The notes: generated from the letters alone by a model not told the origin. A stretch of 32,923 nucleotides of DNA from Gp6-AA40 sp050742535 (GCA_050742535.1 JBOGIQ010000021.1:1-32923), one strand, 5' to 3'; positions 17,747 through 26,506 are shown, counted from the first letter of the stretch. Made by a program: numbers and translations.

Positions 17747-18489
17747 TGCAGATCCTTTGCTCCGGCCTTGTGCGTGTGTGTCTCGGTGCCGACCACCCGT
17801 CCGTCGGCCAGCCGAACCACGCGATCGGCCATGCCGGCGATCGCCGCGTTGTGCGTAATAACGACCGTGGCGGTTCCCAGCTCGCGATTCACGCGCTCGA
17901 GCGCTTCCAGGACCACCATGCCCGTCGTGATATCGAGCGCGCCTGTCGGTTCGTCGCAGAGGAGCACGGATGGCTGCTTGGCGATGGCACGTGCGATCGC
18001 GACGCGCTGCTGCTCGCCGCCCGACAACTGCGCAGGGAAGTGATTCAGGCGGTGGCCGAGCCCGACCAGCGCCAGGGCGTCTTCGGGCCGCATGGGATGG
18101 TCGACGAGCTCGGTCACCAGCGCGACGTTTTCACGAGCCGTCAGGCTGGGGATCAGGTTGTAGAACTGGAAGACGAACCCAACGTGGAATCGCCGGTACT
18201 CGGTGAGGGCGCCCTCCGTGGCTGTGGTGAGGTTCTGATCCGCGTAGACCACTTCGCCGGTTGTCGGGAGGTCGAGTCCCCCGAGGATGTTGAGCAGCGT
18301 TGACTTGCCGGAGCCGGAAGGTCCAAGCAGCACGACGAACTCGCCCGGCGCGAGGTCGAAGTCGACTCCACGGAGCGCCTCGATTCGAACCTCGCCCACC
18401 TCGTACACCTTGGTGAGTGCCCGGGCCGTGAATACGGGCACTGGCCGGACGATCGGGTCGTGTAACGTCGCGCGCGCGCTGGCAGGCAT
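17740..18489 (-). CDS. ABC transporter ATPase, LolD/MacB-like
   Basis: About 249 residues from the ATG at 18489, or 262 from a GTG at 18528; neither ribosome site is decisive, and family similarity begins only at 'FTARALTKVYEVGEVRIEAL'. Walker A is GPSGSGKS, the Q-loop lies in 'VGFVFQFYNLIPSLTA', the signature is LSGGEQQRVAIARA, Walker B is VLLCDEPTGALD and the switch His is in 'VVITHN'. These are the full set of ATP-hydrolysis motifs of the MacB/LolD group that drives mechanotransmission rather than substrate passage. It is the first gene of the ATPase-permease-adaptor operon. No sigma-54-like site was found upstream, in contrast to the stress genes. Confidence 0.94.
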   Translation of the reverse strand: MPASARATLHDPIVRPVPVFTARALTKVYEVGEVRIEALRGVDFDLAPGEFVVLLGPSGSGKSTLLNILGGLDLPTTGEVVYADQNLTTATEGALTEYRRFHVGFVFQFYNLIPSLTARENVALVTELVDHPMRPEDALALVGLGHRLNHFPAQLSGGEQQRVAIARAIAKQPSVLLCDEPTGALDITTGMVVLEALERVNRELGTATVVITHNAAIAGMADRVVRLADGRVVGTETHTHKAGAKDLQW

Positions 18490-18577
18490 GGACGGATCCC
18501 ATGACTTCTTCAGCAGGTGCGATGCCACAGCGTACTGGCCTGCCTGCCGGCAACAGCACCGGCGGAGGTGGGGAAAC

Positions 18578-18595
18578 TTTCGCGGATCCGCGAAA
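18578..18595. promoter_or_regulatory. Perfect 18-bp palindrome upstream of the efflux operon
   Basis: TTTCGCGGATCCGCGAAA is a perfect palindrome in the 123 bases between the acyl-CoA synthetase stop and the ATPase ATG at 18489. It could be an operator for a dimeric repressor of the efflux operon or, in RNA, a short hairpin. No local regulator gene is present to link it to. Confidence 0.4.
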
Positions 18596-18612
18596 TCGTT
18601 CGCGCCTCGAAG

Positions 18613-20733
18613 TCAACCGGCGGACGCGATGCGCACGCGTGCGTCAACGGCCGTTGCCCCGGCTGCCGACACGATGACAGGGTTGAGGTCGAGCTCTTGA
18701 ATCTCGGGGCACAGGTCGAGCAGGGCCGAGACGCGGAGGACGACGTCCCGCAGCGCGGCTTCGTCCGCTATCGGCGCACCACGGAAGCCACGCAGCAGCG
18801 CGATGCCGCGTAACTCGTCCAGCATCTCCCGCACAGCCATGTCGGTCAGCGGCGCCAGCCGGCAGGATGTGTCCCGCAGCAGTTCGACGAGCGTCCCTCC
18901 GCTGCCGCACACGATGGCATGGCCGAACTTCGGATCGAAGCTCGCGCCGACGAACATCTCCACACCGTGGACCATTGGTTGAACGAGCACCTGCAGCACC
19001 TGAGGGTTGCGAGACAGCGAGTGATAGGCGTCTCTCACCGCGCTCTCATCGGCTAACGACGTGTGCACGACGCGGGCTTCGGTCTTGTGCAGGATGTCAG
19101 GGCCGGAGCCCTTGAGCACGATGGGATAGCCGACGTCGCGCGCGGCGCCGCAGGCGTCTCCTGCACTGCGGACGACGTGTGAACCGGCGGTCGGGATGCC
19201 GCAGGCCTGCAGCAGCGCCTCACATCCGAGCGGTGACAGCCAGCCGCCGCCGGTCGAGCGCGCCTGCTCGACGATCGCGCGCGCGGCGCTGCGGTCGATG
19301 TCGTGGAACGCGGGTTGGGCGCCGAGCGGCGCCGTCCGCTCTGTCGCATACGACGCCGCGTGCGCAAGCGCGCGCGCCGCCGACTCCGGGAACGTATAGC
19401 AGGGCACCGGCGACAGGATTTCCGGCACGCCCGAGGCGCCAAAGAACGTCGCCAGCACGGGTTTCGTTGAATCGCGGGCGCAATCGGTAATCGCGCCGGC
19501 GACGTCAAGCGGATTCGTGACGAGCGGCGGGATGAAGATCGTCAGCAGGCTGTCGATGGCGGCGTCGCCGAGCAGGAGCGGGATGGCACGCCGGTAGTCC
19601 TCGGCCGACGCGGTGGCGAGCATGTCCACCGGATTGGCGGCGCTGGCGGATCCAGGCAGGAATTCGCGGAGCGCGGCGACGGTGGCCTCGCCGAGCGGCG
19701 GAACGGTCAGACCGAATCCTTCGCACGCGTCGGCGGCCAGGATGCCGGGACCTCCGGCGTTGGTCAGGATGCCAACACGCCGTCCGGCCGGCAGCGGCTG
19801 GTGGGCGAGAAGCGCGGCCACGTCGAACAGCTCTTCGAGCGTCTCCGTACGGATGACGCCGCTCTGGCGGAACAGCGCGTCCACCATGGTGTCGCTTGCC
19901 GCCAGCGCACCCGTGTGAGAGCACGCCGCGCGGGCACCGGACGCGGAACGCCCCGCCTTCACCGCCAGAATAGGTTTCTGCCGGGTCACGCGACGTGCGA
20001 TCTCGCGGAAACGCTGCGGATTCCCAAAACTCTCGAGGTAGAGAAGGATGACGCGGGTTCGCGGATCCGTTTCCCAGTACTCGAGCAGGTCATTTGCCGA
20101 TACGTCGGCCTTGTTGCCGACCGACGCGAACGTCGAGAGACCAAGGTTCAGCTGCTGTGCCTGTTCGAGAATCGCGAGGCCCAGCGCGCCGCTCTGACTG
20201 GAGAAGGCGATCTGCCCGGCAGGGGGAAAGACCGGCGAGAAAGACGCGTTGAGGTGGAAGGCGGGATCCGTATTCACCACACCCATGCAGTTCGGGCCGA
20301 CCATTCGGATACCTGCCGCACGCACCCGGTCGCGGATCTCGTGCTCGACCGTGCGACCCAAGTCGCCTGTTTCCGCGAAGCCCGCGCTCACGACGACGAT
20401 TGCGCCGACAGACCTGGCGATGCAGTCGTCGATAACGCCCGGCACCGCTGCCGCCGGTACCGCGACGACAGCGAGGTCGATGTCGCCCGGAACATCGCGC
20501 AGCGACCGATACGCCGTCACGCCCTGAACCGTGTCGGCGTGCGGGTTGACGGGAACGGCGCGGCCGGTAAAGCCGCCGGCCGTCAGGTTGTGAAAGATCT
20601 CCGCGCCCACCGCGCCTCGCCGCCGGCCGGCTCCGATCACGGCAACGGACCTCGGCTCGAACAGTAGTCGCAGGGAACTGATGGTTCGGATCGCCGAACC
20701 CGGCGCATCGACGGCTGCCGCCACCGGGGCCAT
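18613..20733 (-). CDS. ADP-forming acyl-CoA (acetate-CoA) synthetase, fused alpha-beta type
   Basis: A 706-residue protein. An N-terminal CoA-binding Rossmann domain ('LFEPRSVAVIGAGRRRGAVG') is followed by succinyl-CoA-ligase-like domains with the phosphohistidine H273 in 'SHTGALAASD', and by an ATP-grasp domain from about residue 490 ('GYPIVLKGSGPDILHKTEAR', 'GHAIVCGSGGTLVELL'). Such enzymes form ATP from ADP and acetyl- or acyl-CoA, yielding acetate, a common energy source in anaerobic or fermenting cells; the same fold also occurs in Pat-type acetyltransferases, but no GNAT domain is present here. The start is ATG 20733; the possible promoter lies very close, so a start slightly downstream, such as the GTG at 20724, is possible. 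Confidence 0.9.
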   Translation of the reverse strand: MAPVAAAVDAPGSAIRTISSLRLLFEPRSVAVIGAGRRRGAVGAEIFHNLTAGGFTGRAVPVNPHADTVQGVTAYRSLRDVPGDIDLAVVAVPAAAVPGVIDDCIARSVGAIVVVSAGFAETGDLGRTVEHEIRDRVRAAGIRMVGPNCMGVVNTDPAFHLNASFSPVFPPAGQIAFSSQSGALGLAILEQAQQLNLGLSTFASVGNKADVSANDLLEYWETDPRTRVILLYLESFGNPQRFREIARRVTRQKPILAVKAGRSASGARAACSHTGALAASDTMVDALFRQSGVIRTETLEELFDVAALLAHQPLPAGRRVGILTNAGGPGILAADACEGFGLTVPPLGEATVAALREFLPGSASAANPVDMLATASAEDYRRAIPLLLGDAAIDSLLTIFIPPLVTNPLDVAGAITDCARDSTKPVLATFFGASGVPEILSPVPCYTFPESAARALAHAASYATERTAPLGAQPAFHDIDRSAARAIVEQARSTGGGWLSPLGCEALLQACGIPTAGSHVVRSAGDACGAARDVGYPIVLKGSGPDILHKTEARVVHTSLADESAVRDAYHSLSRNPQVLQVLVQPMVHGVEMFVGASFDPKFGHAIVCGSGGTLVELLRDTSCRLAPLTDMAVREMLDELRGIALLRGFRGAPIADEAALRDVVLRVSALLDLCPEIQELDLNPVIVSAAGATAVDARVRIASAG

Positions 20734-20746
20734 GCCTGTTCACGGT

Positions 20747-20761
20747 GCACGCCGCGCGCCA
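20747..20761 (-). promoter_or_regulatory. Possible sigma-54-like promoter of the acyl-CoA synthetase gene
   Basis: On the minus strand TGGCGC-N5-GTGC matches the consensus at 8 of 10 positions with GG-N10-GC spacing. The -12 element is only 14 bases before the ATG at 20733, implying an almost leaderless mRNA or a slightly later start codon. It is back-to-back with the perfect site at 20900. Confidence 0.35.
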
Positions 20762-20810
20762 CGCCCCGTCGAGGCGTTGTGTCCGGTGGTGATGCTTCAG
20801 CGGCGCCCAG

Positions 20811-20820
20811 TTCCGCGGAA
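20811..20820. promoter_or_regulatory. Ten-base palindrome in the divergent acyl-CoA synthetase / P-ATPase region
   Basis: TTCCGCGGAA lies about 80 bases upstream of the -24 element at 20900 and about 50 bases from the one at 20761. That distance would suit an activator site, but the motif is short and not shown to recur. Confidence 0.25.
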
Positions 20821-20899
20821 ATTTTCGGGTCCCCGCGCGGCTTTTCGCAGGCGGCCGTGAGAAGCGTGTGCGGTCGCGCGAGAAGTCCGAAATCAGCCG

Positions 20900-20914
20900 T
20901 GGCACCTGGCTTGC
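20900..20914 (+). promoter_or_regulatory. Perfect sigma-54 -24/-12 promoter match upstream of the P-type ATPase
   Basis: TGGCAC-N5-TTGC, 10 of 10 consensus positions with GG-N10-GC spacing, in the divergent non-coding region. Transcription would start near 20926, two bases before the ATG at 20928, so the translated start may instead be the ATG at 20979. Confidence 0.62.
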
Positions 20915-20927
20915 GCTCTCGAGTTGC

Positions 20928-23642
20928 ATGCCGGTTTCCACGCTGTCGCCACCGGTGCAGCCGCGGCCGTGGCATGCGATGAGCCCGTCGGCCGTACTCG
21001 ACGCCCTGGGCGTCACCGACGCAGGGCTGACGACGAAGGCCGCGGACGCTCGGCTCGTCAGGGCCGGACCGAACACCATTCCAACGGGAGCACCAGCGTC
21101 AGCATGGCGCGTGCTGCTCACGCAGTTCCGAAGTGTCGTCACCCTGCTGCTCGTGAGCGCACTGCTTATTGCCGCGTTGACCGGCGACGCCGCAGACACG
21201 ATCGCCATTGCGGCGGTGCTGATTCTCAACGTCGTCCTCGGATTCGCGGTGGAGATTCGCGCGCACCGCGCCGTGGAAGCGCTCGCCGACCTGGAACCGC
21301 GCATCGCGGTCGTGGTGCGCGATGGGCTGACGAGAGAAATCGACGCCCACCTGGTCGTTCCTGGGGATGTGCTGCTGCTCGAGGCCGGCGAGGGAGTGCC
21401 GGCGGATGGCCGAATGCTCAGCGGGGAGGTCCAGGTCAACGAGTCCGCGCTGACGGGTGAATCCGTTCCCGTCTCCAAAACCGTGGACACGCAGGTCGCG
21501 GCGACCGCGGCGCTGCCGGACCGGTCGACAATGGTTCACGCCGGCACCTTGGTCGTCGCCGGCAATGGCCGCGCGGTTGTCGTGGAAACCGGCAGTGCCA
21601 CCGAGCTCGGCGCAATCGGCCGGCTTATTGGCGCGACGGGCCATCGGCGCACGCCACTGGAAGTGCAGCTGGACGTCCTCGGCCAGCAACTCGTCTGGGC
21701 CGCCCTGCTCGTCGCCGCCGCGACCGGTGTACTGACGTGGATCCACGGAGGTAGCCTCGCCCTCGTCCTCGAATCGGCGATCGCACTGGCGGTGGCGGCG
21801 GTCCCGGAGGGGCTGCCGGCGGTCGCGACGATCACCCTGGCCCTCGCCGTACATCGGATGGCGCGACAACATGCCCTGGTGCGCCGGCTGCCCGTCGTCG
21901 AGACGCTCGGCTCGGTGACGGTGCTCTGCACCGACAAGACCGGAACGCTCACCGCGGGCGAGATGACCGTCACGACGATTCGGACATGCGATGGCTTGTA
22001 CGACGTGAGCAACGCGGGCTACGACCCGGCCGGCGAGTTCAGCCGCGACGGACGTCCGGTTGAGGTCCGCGATCACGAAGATCTGCAATACGCCCTCGAA
22101 ACGGGTGTTGCCGCCGGGCGTGGCGATCTCGTGCTGTCTGACACGGGGTGGACGCCGCGCGGCGACCCCACCGAAGTCGCGCTTGCTGTTGCCGCCATGA
22201 AGGGAGGCATCGAGCGGGCTGCCGTCACGCGCGGGATGCCCGAGATCGGCTACGTGCCGTTTTCCAGCGAGCGGCAGTTGATGGCGATATTTCATCGATC
22301 TGATGACGACGGCTGTACGAGGGCGTTCGTCAAAGGTGCTCCGCACCGCGTGCTCGACCTCTGCTGGTCGGTGTTCAGCCGCGGCGCCGCGCGGCCGCTC
22401 GACGCCAGGACGCGCGCGACCCTTGAACGCGCCAATGCCGACATGGCTGCCCGTGGGCTGCGCGTGCTTGCGCTCGCCACCGGACGCGTCGGTCACGCCG
22501 ACGAGCGATCGCTCGTCGGCCTGACGTTCATCGCGCTGGTTGGCATCAGCGATCCACCGGCAGCTGGCGTGAAGGAGGCGATCGGGGCATTCCGGCGATC
22601 GGGGATCCGTACCGTCATGCTGACCGGCGATCAGCGCGGGACGGCGGAAGCCATCGCCGGTCAACTGGGCCTGAGCGGCGATCCGCACGCGCTGACCGGC
22701 GACGAAGTCGATGCATTGGCCGACGCCGATCTCGACGAGCGGCTGAAGACCGCGACGGTGTTCAGCCGCGTCAGCCCCGCGGCGAAGCTGCGCCTCGTCG
22801 CCGCCTATCAGCAGCAGGGCGAAGTGGTGGCGATGATTGGCGACGGCGTCAACGACGCCGCGGCGCTCAAGCGTGCGGACGTCGGCGTGACGATGGGACG
22901 GCGTGGAACGGAAGTGGCCCGCGACACCGCGACGATCGTCCTGACGGACGATCGGTTCGAAACCATCGGCACCGCCATCGCCGAAGGCCGTCTGGTATTC
23001 GAGAACATCCGTCGATTCGTCTTCTACCTGTTCAGCTGCAACCTGGCGGAAATCATCGTGCTGCTTGGCACGAGCGCCGCCGGCTGGCCGCTGCCGCTGG
23101 CACCGATCCAGGTGCTGTGGCTGAACCTCGTCACCGACAGCGTGCCCGCGCTCGCGCTGGCGCTCGAACCGCCGCGCGGCGATTTGATGCAACGGCCTCC
23201 GCGGCCGCCGAGGGAGGCGCTATTGGCGCGGGGATTCCTCTACAGCATCGGCCTGTACGCCGTGTTAATCGCCGCCCCCGTGCTGGCGGTGATCGTCTGG
23301 CAGACCGTCGCCGGCGTGCCGTACGAGCGCGCGATCACCATGAACTTCGCCGTGCTCGGCTTTGCCCAGCTGTTCCATCTTGGCAACGCGCGCGACGACG
23401 CGCCGGTGCTGAGCTGGCGCCGGGCCGTCGCGAACCGGGCGGCACTGGCCGCACTCGTGATCGGTGCGCTGTCGCTGTTCGCCGTGATCCAGATGCCGGC
23501 GCTGGCGCAGCTGCTTCGGCTCGCCCCGCTGTCGGCAGGCGACTGGGCGCTCGTGTTGGGCCTTGCGCTCGTCCCCGCCGTCGTCGGCCAGACGGTCAAA
23601 CTGGCGCGCGTCTGGACGCGGAGCAACGGAGCGGCCGTATGA
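20928..23642 (+). CDS. P2-type cation-transporting ATPase, Ca2+-ATPase-like (CtpF/PMA1-like)
   Basis: A 904-residue pump. It has an N-terminal cation-ATPase domain ('RPWHAMSPSAVLDALGV'), the actuator TGES motif in 'NESALTGESVPVSK', helix M4 with 'AVAAVPEGLPAVATITLALA', phosphorylation D336 in DKTGT, the hinge 'MIGDGVNDAAALK' and C-terminal helices. The SERCA calcium ligands are kept: Glu in PEGLP, Asn and Glu in 'SCNLAEII' (M5), and Asn, Thr and Asp in 'LWLNLVTDSVPALAL' (M6). This suggests Ca2+ (or Mn2+) export. Starts at 20868, 20928 or 20979 are possible; 20928 keeps the usual 'WHAMS' motif, whereas the promoter position argues for 20979. The stop overlaps the next ATG (ATGA). Confidence 0.95.
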   Translation: MPVSTLSPPVQPRPWHAMSPSAVLDALGVTDAGLTTKAADARLVRAGPNTIPTGAPASAWRVLLTQFRSVVTLLLVSALLIAALTGDAADTIAIAAVLILNVVLGFAVEIRAHRAVEALADLEPRIAVVVRDGLTREIDAHLVVPGDVLLLEAGEGVPADGRMLSGEVQVNESALTGESVPVSKTVDTQVAATAALPDRSTMVHAGTLVVAGNGRAVVVETGSATELGAIGRLIGATGHRRTPLEVQLDVLGQQLVWAALLVAAATGVLTWIHGGSLALVLESAIALAVAAVPEGLPAVATITLALAVHRMARQHALVRRLPVVETLGSVTVLCTDKTGTLTAGEMTVTTIRTCDGLYDVSNAGYDPAGEFSRDGRPVEVRDHEDLQYALETGVAAGRGDLVLSDTGWTPRGDPTEVALAVAAMKGGIERAAVTRGMPEIGYVPFSSERQLMAIFHRSDDDGCTRAFVKGAPHRVLDLCWSVFSRGAARPLDARTRATLERANADMAARGLRVLALATGRVGHADERSLVGLTFIALVGISDPPAAGVKEAIGAFRRSGIRTVMLTGDQRGTAEAIAGQLGLSGDPHALTGDEVDALADADLDERLKTATVFSRVSPAAKLRLVAAYQQQGEVVAMIGDGVNDAAALKRADVGVTMGRRGTEVARDTATIVLTDDRFETIGTAIAEGRLVFENIRRFVFYLFSCNLAEIIVLLGTSAAGWPLPLAPIQVLWLNLVTDSVPALALALEPPRGDLMQRPPRPPREALLARGFLYSIGLYAVLIAAPVLAVIVWQTVAGVPYERAITMNFAVLGFAQLFHLGNARDDAPVLSWRRAVANRAALAALVIGALSLFAVIQMPALAQLLRLAPLSAGDWALVLGLALVPAVVGQTVKLARVWTRSNGAAV

Positions 23643-25417
23643 AACTCTCGATTCTGGCGCTCGATTACGATGGCACGATTGCGACGGACGCCGGCGTGGA
23701 CCCGGATGTCCGCGCGGCTATCGCCCAGGCGCGCACCAGTGGCATTACCGTGTTGCTGGTGACCGGCCGGATCCTGTCGGAGCTTCGCCGTGCCGCCGGA
23801 GATCTCCACTTTGTCGACGGCGTCGTCGCCGAAAACGGCGCGGTCGTCCACTTTCCCGACAGCGATCACACGTCGGTTCTGGCACCGCGCGTCGCCCCGC
23901 CGCTCGTGAGCGGTTTCGAGGCGGAGCGGCTGTCCTTTCGCGCCGGCGAGTGCCTGATCGATGCGGACGCGGCAGACGGTCAACGGCTGCTGTCCGTGAT
24001 CCGCCGGCTGGAGCTGCCGTATGTGCTCGTCTTCAATCGCGGCCGCGTGATGGTGATGCCGCAGGGTGTCAGCAAGGCCACCGGGCTGCAGGCGGCGCTC
24101 GAGATGCTGCGCCTGTCGCCGCGGAACACGCTGGCCATCGGCGACGCGGAAAACGACCATGAGCTGCTCCGTCTGTCGGAGCTCGGCGCGGCCGTCAAGT
24201 GGGGCAGCCCGGCGTTACGAGGGGTCGCCGATGCCGTCGTCGCCGGCGAGAGTCCGCGCGACACGGCGGCCTACATCCGCGCGCTGGCAACAACGGATCA
24301 TCTGCCACTTCCGGGCCGCGCCCGCCGGTCTCTCCGTCTCGGGCACACGGAAGACGGCCGGGAGTTCTCGCTGGCCGTCAAGGGCCGCAACGTCCTGGTG
24401 GCCGGCGACGCGAAGTCGGGAAAGTCGTGGATCGCCGGACTGCTGTGCGAGCAGTTGATTCTGCACGGGTACTGCGTGTGCGTGCTCGACCCGGAAGGGG
24501 ATTATCGATCGCTCGAAGCGCTGCCCGGGGTCACCGTACTCGGCGGCGAAGATCCGCCGCCAACTCCCCGTGAGCTGCTGCGCGCGCTGCGGTATCCGGA
24601 TCGCAGCGTCGTCATCGATCTGTCGCGACTGCCGCAGGACGAGAAGATCGCGTACATCCGCGCGGCGCTGCCCGCCGTCAATCAGATGCGGCGCCGCACC
24701 GGACTGCCGCACCGGATCCTGCTCGATGAGGCGCATTACTTCCTGCAGGAGGCGGAGGCCCAGCACCTGCTCGACTTCGAGCGCAACGGCTACACCGTCG
24801 TCACGTTCTGCGCGTCGAGGCTGCCGCCGAAGCTGCTGGCCGCGACGGAGGTGATGATCGTCACGTGCGAGTCGAACCACGAGGAGCTGGACGCGCTCTA
24901 CCGGCGCTGCCAGCCGTGTCAGACGCGGATCGACAATGCGGCATGGCGGAAGCTGCTCTGTCATGTTGGAGTCGGGCAGGCGGTGGCGCTTCCGATCACC
25001 GAAGAAGCCGGCGGGGAACTCCGCCTCTTCAACATCGGGCAACGTCTGACGCCGCACGTCCGCCATCGCGAGAAATATGTCGACGTGCCGGTGACAGAGC
25101 AGAAGGGCTTTCTGTTCACCGCGCCGGCGCCACCGGCCCGTGCGCGCACGCTGCGTGAGTTCGTCACCGTCCTGGAGACGCAGCCGACCGACAGCCTGAA
25201 GGGTCACCTCCAGCGCAGGGACTTCTCGCGGTGGATCGCCGAGGTGTTCGGCGATCGGGCGCTGGCGGCAGAAATCCGGGATCAGGAACAACGCTACGTC
25301 AGCGGTATCGATGGCGACATCATTCCGGAAATCGTCAGCGCGATCCGCGGCCGGTACGATCTGACGGACGACGAGGAGGGGCCGCGCGCCGCTGCGGCGG
25401 ACGCGCGTGCCGCGTGA
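23639..25417 (+). CDS. HAD-IIB (Cof-like) phosphatase fused to a HerA/FtsK-like P-loop ATPase
   Basis: A 592-residue fusion. Residues 1-220 are a Cof-type HAD phosphatase: nucleophile D9 and acid D11 in 'LALDYDGT', then 'LLVTGR' and 'AIGDAENDHELL'. Residues 240-500 are a DNA-translocase-like ATPase: 'GREFSLAVKGRNVLVAGDAK', Walker A GDAKSGKS (256-263), 'VCVLDPEGDY' and Walker B 'RILLDEAHYFL' (D363-E364). The C-terminal 90 residues are helical and charged ('LKGHLQRRDFSRWIAEVFGD'). A sugar or nucleotide phosphatase joined to a HerA-like motor is uncommon; no substrate can be named. The start ATG overlaps the P-ATPase stop by four bases, and its stop lies just before the transpeptidase start, so all three are probably one operon. 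Confidence 0.87.
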   Translation: MKLSILALDYDGTIATDAGVDPDVRAAIAQARTSGITVLLVTGRILSELRRAAGDLHFVDGVVAENGAVVHFPDSDHTSVLAPRVAPPLVSGFEAERLSFRAGECLIDADAADGQRLLSVIRRLELPYVLVFNRGRVMVMPQGVSKATGLQAALEMLRLSPRNTLAIGDAENDHELLRLSELGAAVKWGSPALRGVADAVVAGESPRDTAAYIRALATTDHLPLPGRARRSLRLGHTEDGREFSLAVKGRNVLVAGDAKSGKSWIAGLLCEQLILHGYCVCVLDPEGDYRSLEALPGVTVLGGEDPPPTPRELLRALRYPDRSVVIDLSRLPQDEKIAYIRAALPAVNQMRRRTGLPHRILLDEAHYFLQEAEAQHLLDFERNGYTVVTFCASRLPPKLLAATEVMIVTCESNHEELDALYRRCQPCQTRIDNAAWRKLLCHVGVGQAVALPITEEAGGELRLFNIGQRLTPHVRHREKYVDVPVTEQKGFLFTAPAPPARARTLREFVTVLETQPTDSLKGHLQRRDFSRWIAEVFGDRALAAEIRDQEQRYVSGIDGDIIPEIVSAIRGRYDLTDDEEGPRAAAADARAA

Positions 25418-25419
25418 GT

Positions 25420-26334
25420 ATGCGAACCGTACTGATCGTCGTCATGATTGCGCTCGCACCGGCGGTTCTCGCCGCGCAGCCGTTGACGGGCGACGTGCAC
25501 ACCGTCGCGGTGGCACGCGGCGACACGCTGCGCTCGCTCGGCTCGCGGTTCGGAGTTGACCCGGCGACCATCGCGCGAGACAACGGCCGGGCGCTCGACG
25601 CGCCGCTTCGGGTCGGCGACTCGCTGTCGATCGACAACCGCCACATCGTGCCGGCACTGCCAGCGGGCGTGACGCTTGTCGTCAACGTCCCGCAGCGGAT
25701 GCTGTTCGCCATGACCGGCTCCGGGGTGACGGCGTATCCCGCCGCCGTGGGCCGGCGAGACTGGCCGACACCGCTCGGCGAATTCTCGATCGCGACGAAA
25801 GAGACGAATCCGACCTGGGATGTTCCGGAGTCGATCCGGGCAGAGGCGCGGCGGGCCGGCCGAACCCTGCCAGTGAAGGTACCTCCGGGCCCGGACAACC
25901 CGCTCGGTGCGTACTGGCTGGGTTTGAGCATTGGCAGCGTCGGCATCCACGGCACCAACGCGCCAACCAGCGTCTACCAGGTCGTCACCCACGGATGTAT
26001 CCGCCTGCAGCCGCACGACATCGCGGCGCTGTTCGGCCACGTGGGCGTCGGCGCACGGGGCGTGCTGGCCTATGAACCTGTGCTCATGGCGATCCACGGA
26101 GCGGAGGTCTTCGTCGAAGCGCACCGCGACATCTACAGGCGAGGACCCGCCGATGCGCTCGAGTTCGTCAGGATAAGGGCGTACGAATTCGGTGTTCTCG
26201 ATCGGGTGGACTGGGATCGTGCGGCTGCAGTGATTCGCGAACGCGCGGGTATCGCCCGTCCGGTCACCCGTGCGGTCAGCTTTCCCTCGGGCGCGGTTTC
26301 TCGACTCTCGTATATGTCCCACCCGGCTCGATGA
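25420..26334 (+). CDS. L,D-transpeptidase (YkuD) with LysM domain
   Basis: A 304-residue secreted enzyme that forms 3-3 peptidoglycan crosslinks or anchors proteins to the wall. It has a signal peptide (MRTVLIVVMIALAPAVLAAQ, cut near residue 20), a LysM domain ('HTVAVARGDTLRSLGSRFGV'), then the YkuD catalytic domain with 'SIGSVGIHGTNAPTSV' and the nucleophile Cys in 'THGCIRL'. The tail after 'VRIRAYEFGVLDRVDW' is Arg-rich. The start is ATG 25420; a GTG at 25414 overlapping the preceding stop would add two residues. 3-3 crosslinks replace ordinary ones in stationary and stressed cells, which fits this operon. Its last 59 bases overlap the end of a convergent small gene. Confidence 0.92.
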   Translation: MRTVLIVVMIALAPAVLAAQPLTGDVHTVAVARGDTLRSLGSRFGVDPATIARDNGRALDAPLRVGDSLSIDNRHIVPALPAGVTLVVNVPQRMLFAMTGSGVTAYPAAVGRRDWPTPLGEFSIATKETNPTWDVPESIRAEARRAGRTLPVKVPPGPDNPLGAYWLGLSIGSVGIHGTNAPTSVYQVVTHGCIRLQPHDIAALFGHVGVGARGVLAYEPVLMAIHGAEVFVEAHRDIYRRGPADALEFVRIRAYEFGVLDRVDWDRAAAVIRERAGIARPVTRAVSFPSGAVSRLSYMSHPAR

Positions 26335-26506
26335 ACCACACCGAGGCACCGCTGTGAGCGGCAAACGCGTGGGCATGCCTCACTGCTTCGAACTTCTTTT
26401 GAACCGCAAGCTGCGCATCACCCGGGACGATGCTGATCGCGAAGTGGCCGTCCTGCTGCCGCTTCGTGATCAGAACGTCGCCCGCCGTGGGGGACTGTTC
26501 TGCCAT
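26276..26506 (-). CDS. Small conserved-looking protein of unknown function
   Basis: A 76-residue protein: 'GDVLITKRQQDGHFAISIVP', 'FEAVRHAHAFAAHSGASVWF' and 'GTYTRVEKPR'. This alternation of short beta strands and one helix resembles the little DUF2188-like stress proteins, but the match is by eye only. It has balanced composition, unlike the shadow frames. The ATG at 26506 has CAGGTAG a few bases upstream. Its 3' end overlaps the L,D-transpeptidase by 59 bases on the opposite strand. The 185 bases upstream contain an inverted repeat and the promoter of the kinase gene. Confidence 0.6.
   Translation of the reverse strand: MAEQSPTAGDVLITKRQQDGHFAISIVPGDAQLAVQKKFEAVRHAHAFAAHSGASVWFIEPGGTYTRVEKPRPRES

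Noticed and set aside
21099..23192. Minus-strand open frame of almost 700 codons inside the P-type ATPase
   Set aside because: Entirely antisense to a pump with all its motifs; composition is that of a mirrored GC-rich frame and no domain is recognisable.
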